Shown: positions 61,948-64,000 of the stretch, one piece after another
Layout of the letters: each line of letters starts with the position of its first letter
Position numbering within the stretch: position 1 is the first letter of the stretch
From: Parvibaculum sp.
GTDB taxonomy: Bacteria > Pseudomonadota > Alphaproteobacteria > Parvibaculales > Parvibaculaceae
Length of the DNA: 64,000 nucleotides
Assembly: GCA_031291615.1 (NCBI GenBank)
Contig: JARLIS010000026.1
Location: 1-64,000, forward strand
Direction of reading: 5' to 3'
Position numbers and translations under genes: made by a program
Notes under the pieces: generated by a model
What the model was told of the DNA's origin: nothing
Database searches by the model: none
The model's input: only the letters and a program-made list of their open reading frames with translations

Positions 61948-64000
61948 TCAGAACGCCATCGACACCGTGGCGGCCGCCTGGTGCGACGTCACGCGGTCGC
62001 CGAACATGCCGGTATATTCGACCGTCAGGCGCGAGAAGCCGCCCACCGCCGAAAGACCGAGACCGACATAAGGCGTGTCCTTGTTGATCGTATCGCCTTC
62101 CGTCGAGAAGCTCGGGCCGCCCGCAGCGAAATGGCCGTCGGCCTTGGGCTTCGCATCGAGAAGCTCATGCGAAATGCCGCCGCGGAAGAAGGGCACGAAC
62201 TGCGGCTCGGCGCTGATGATGCTGCTGATGCGGACTTCGGCATTTGCGCGCAGCGACTGGAAGGTGTTGGAGTTGATCGACAGATCGACGGCCTGACCGC
62301 CGCCCTTCTCGGTATAGCCCTGCTGCTGAAGCACCGTATAGGAGGCGCCGACGGAAGGCCTGACCGAGATCGGTCCGAGATCGGCGGCATAGCCGACCTG
62401 GCTCGAAACACCGCCCTGGAAGCCCATCCAGCTCGCGCTGGTCTGACGGGAAATCGCACCCACATAGACGTTGCGGTTCACGTCGTAATTGTTCCAGCCG
62501 AGACCGGCCATCGTGTCCCAGAAGACCGGGCCCCGGTTCAGCGAGTGATAAATCTGGGCGAACACCGTCTGGGAAAGATCGTCGGACGGCGTCACCGGCG
62601 TGCTGAAAGTCAGCGCCGCATAGCTGACCGAACCGCCCCACACATCGCCGTCGCCGTCGCGCTGGTCGAAGCCGCCGGAGAAGACATACATCGTGCCGTT
62701 ATAATCGGGCGAGGCTGTGCCGCCGCTGGAGTTTTCGGCCGACACGGCCTCCTGCACCCAGAAACCGGCATCCCGGTGCTTGTACCCGGCATATTCGCCG
62801 CCGCCGTCGCCGACGCCCTGATCGGCGGTGCGCAGCAGGTTGAGGCGGTCGCTGATGAAGCCAGCCGAGATGTCCTGAACGCGTATGGCCGTCATTTCGC
62901 GCGCGCCGCTGAGATCGGGCAGCAACTGGGTATAGGCCGCCTTGATCGCCGCGACGGTGCCGAGATTGCCCATCGCCTGACCGAAAGCGGTGTCCGCAAC
63001 AAGCGCGGTGGGCGCGGCATTATAGATTGCCGCCAGATTGCCCGTGAAGCCGATCTGCGCCGCGGTCTTGCGCGTCAGGTCGAGCGTGATCTCGGTGCCG
63101 GTGTCGTTCAGCGTGGCGATATAGCCTGCGCCGACGCCGCCGATCTGAAGATTGGCGACGCTGCCGCCGCCCAGATAGTTGAAGCTCGCCGCATCCGCGA
63201 GCGTGACCGAGGTCGGCGCCGCCAGATAGGACGTGAAGTATACGCTGACCGTCGGCGCGGTCGCGGGCGTCGTCGTGTCGAACGTCGTCACGCCGGTCGT
63301 CTTCAGCACGCCGTTCGATGTCGCGCCGGTCGGGTCTACGACCGCCGCCAGCGTTGACCCTGTATTGAACGTCGCCGTCGTTGCATTGAAGTCGCCGGAC
63401 GCCACGCGGAACGAGGCGTCGTTGACGATGAGATCGAGCGTGCCGGATGCAGTGCTCGTCGCGCTCACAAGGGCGCCGCCGGAGAGCGTGATGGTGTCGG
63501 TGCCCGTCGAGGTGATCGCACCGCTATAGGTGCCGCCGCTCATGTTGAAAGCGTTGGTGCCAAGACCGAACGACAATCCGCCGGTGATGCTGCCGGCCGT
63601 CTGGGTCAGCGTGTCGTTGCCGGAGCCGAACAGAATGTTGCCGGAGATGGCGCCCGCGTTCGACACGGTGGTGGCGACGGTCGCCGCGGAAAGATCGATG
63701 GCGTTCGCGGTGCCGGGGTTCGCCGCCGTGCCTGCCGCGGCCGTGATCGAACCGGTCGAAGTGTTGGTGACGGTGGTCAGCGTCCCCGACTGGTCGCGGA
63801 TCGCGGTCGCATTGGTGCTGTCATAGGAAGAGGATGCGAGAATGGCGCCCGAGTTCGTGATGGTCGTGAGCGAGCCTGTGGGGTCTACATCGATAGCGAT
63901 GGCCCCGCCGCCCGCCGTTCCGCCCGTCGCCGTCGAGGCCGACGCGGTGATGGAACCGCTGTTGTTGATCGTGTTGATCGCGCCGCCATTGGCGATGTGA
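61948..64000 (-). CDS. Autotransporter with outer-membrane beta-barrel (5' end outside window)
   Basis: At least 683 codons, partial: the frame is open to the right edge of the window, with no stop or convincing start before 64000. The visible passenger is a beta-helix of low-complexity repeats (TITNSGAI, NAGAISGNILFGSGNDTLTQTAGSITGG, TYSGAITSTGTDTITLSGG). The C-terminal 280 residues are the autotransporter barrel (YAGYKHRDAGFWVQEA, LGWNNYDVNRNVYVGA), ending MAF with the terminal Phe needed by BAM. It is not related in the passenger to the HAF-repeat pair. It is probably an adhesin or surface-display protein. Confidence 0.9.
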   Translation of the reverse strand, partial: HIANGGAINTINNSGSITASASTATGGTAGGGAIAIDVDPTGSLTTITNSGAILASSSYDSTNATAIRDQSGTLTTVTNTSTGSITAAAGTAANPGTANAIDLSAATVATTVSNAGAISGNILFGSGNDTLTQTAGSITGGLSFGLGTNAFNMSGGTYSGAITSTGTDTITLSGGALVSATSTASGTLDLIVNDASFRVASGDFNATTATFNTGSTLAAVVDPTGATSNGVLKTTGVTTFDTTTPATAPTVSVYFTSYLAAPTSVTLADAASFNYLGGGSVANLQIGGVGAGYIATLNDTGTEITLDLTRKTAAQIGFTGNLAAIYNAAPTALVADTAFGQAMGNLGTVAAIKAAYTQLLPDLSGAREMTAIRVQDISAGFISDRLNLLRTADQGVGDGGGEYAGYKHRDAGFWVQEAVSAENSSGGTASPDYNGTMYVFSGGFDQRDGDGDVWGGSVSYAALTFSTPVTPSDDLSQTVFAQIYHSLNRGPVFWDTMAGLGWNNYDVNRNVYVGAISRQTSASWMGFQGGVSSQVGYAADLGPISVRPSVGASYTVLQQQGYTEKGGGQAVDLSINSNTFQSLRANAEVRISSIISAEPQFVPFFRGGISHELLDAKPKADGHFAAGGPSFSTEGDTINKDTPYVGLGLSAVGGFSRLTVEYTGMFGDRVTSHQAAATVSMAF

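Overview
The window is GC-rich, densely packed chromosomal DNA from a Gram-negative alphaproteobacterium. The evidence is a CpdR-type receiver protein, an RpoH-type promoter of alphaproteobacterial form, a candidate alpha-r8 (MmgR-like) small RNA, a 41-residue L36, outer-membrane autotransporters and two RND exporters. The mix of acyl-CoA and lipid-handling genes resembles a hydrocarbon- or surfactant-degrading member of Hyphomicrobiales such as Parvibaculum. That genus-level guess is inference only. No prophage, IS element, CRISPR array or conjugation gene is visible.

Layout. 0-8.6 kb: a HAD hydrolase, rpmJ, an alpha/beta hydrolase with a small membrane protein, an MFS transporter, an acyl-CoA dehydrogenase, a nitroreductase, and a DUF35/thiolase/VOC operon. 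8.6-15.6 kb: a probable lipid-handling envelope module of DUF1329 protein, HAE3/MMPL-type RND, TauD-like dioxygenase, LolA-like lipoprotein-sorting protein and an outer-membrane protein. 15.6-19.8 kb: a classical AcrB/AcrA-type efflux pair preceded by palindromes. 20-25.5 kb: a PAP2-like membrane protein, a small exported protein, yghU, tRNA-Val(GAC), cpdR, an N-formylglutamate amidohydrolase, the candidate sRNA and a lytic transglycosylase. 25.5-32.8 kb: HAD phosphatase, lipid kinase, a metallophosphoesterase-glycosyltransferase operon, typA and a LuxR-type regulator. 32.8-36.8 kb: two tandem paralogous HAF-repeat autotransporters.

37-47.8 kb: an AraC regulator divergent from an amidohydrolase, hisN, an SCP2/hydrolase operon, an acyl-CoA carboxyltransferase, a PepSY-like exported protein, an Hsp20 gene with a heat-shock promoter and a probable ROSE RNA thermometer, an ADP-forming acyl-CoA synthetase fused to a GNAT domain, and an esterase. 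47.9-52.1 kb: a hybrid histidine kinase convergent with a separate HPt protein, then a threonine aldolase. 52.1-53.7 kb: a gene-poor stretch with a DUF559 gene bracketed by direct copies of a composite repeat. 53.7-64 kb: gltBD, an MBOAT acyltransferase with a small membrane partner, and an autotransporter that runs off the right edge.

Four themes connect the genes: acyl-CoA and lipid metabolism, envelope transport and surface display, phosphorelay and regulation, and nitrogen assimilation. Regulation readable from the DNA includes sigma-70-type promoters for rpmJ, tRNA-Val, typA and the LuxR gene, the RpoH/ROSE arrangement before hsp20, and several hairpin terminators. Product names rest on motifs and family resemblance read by eye; no database search was run.
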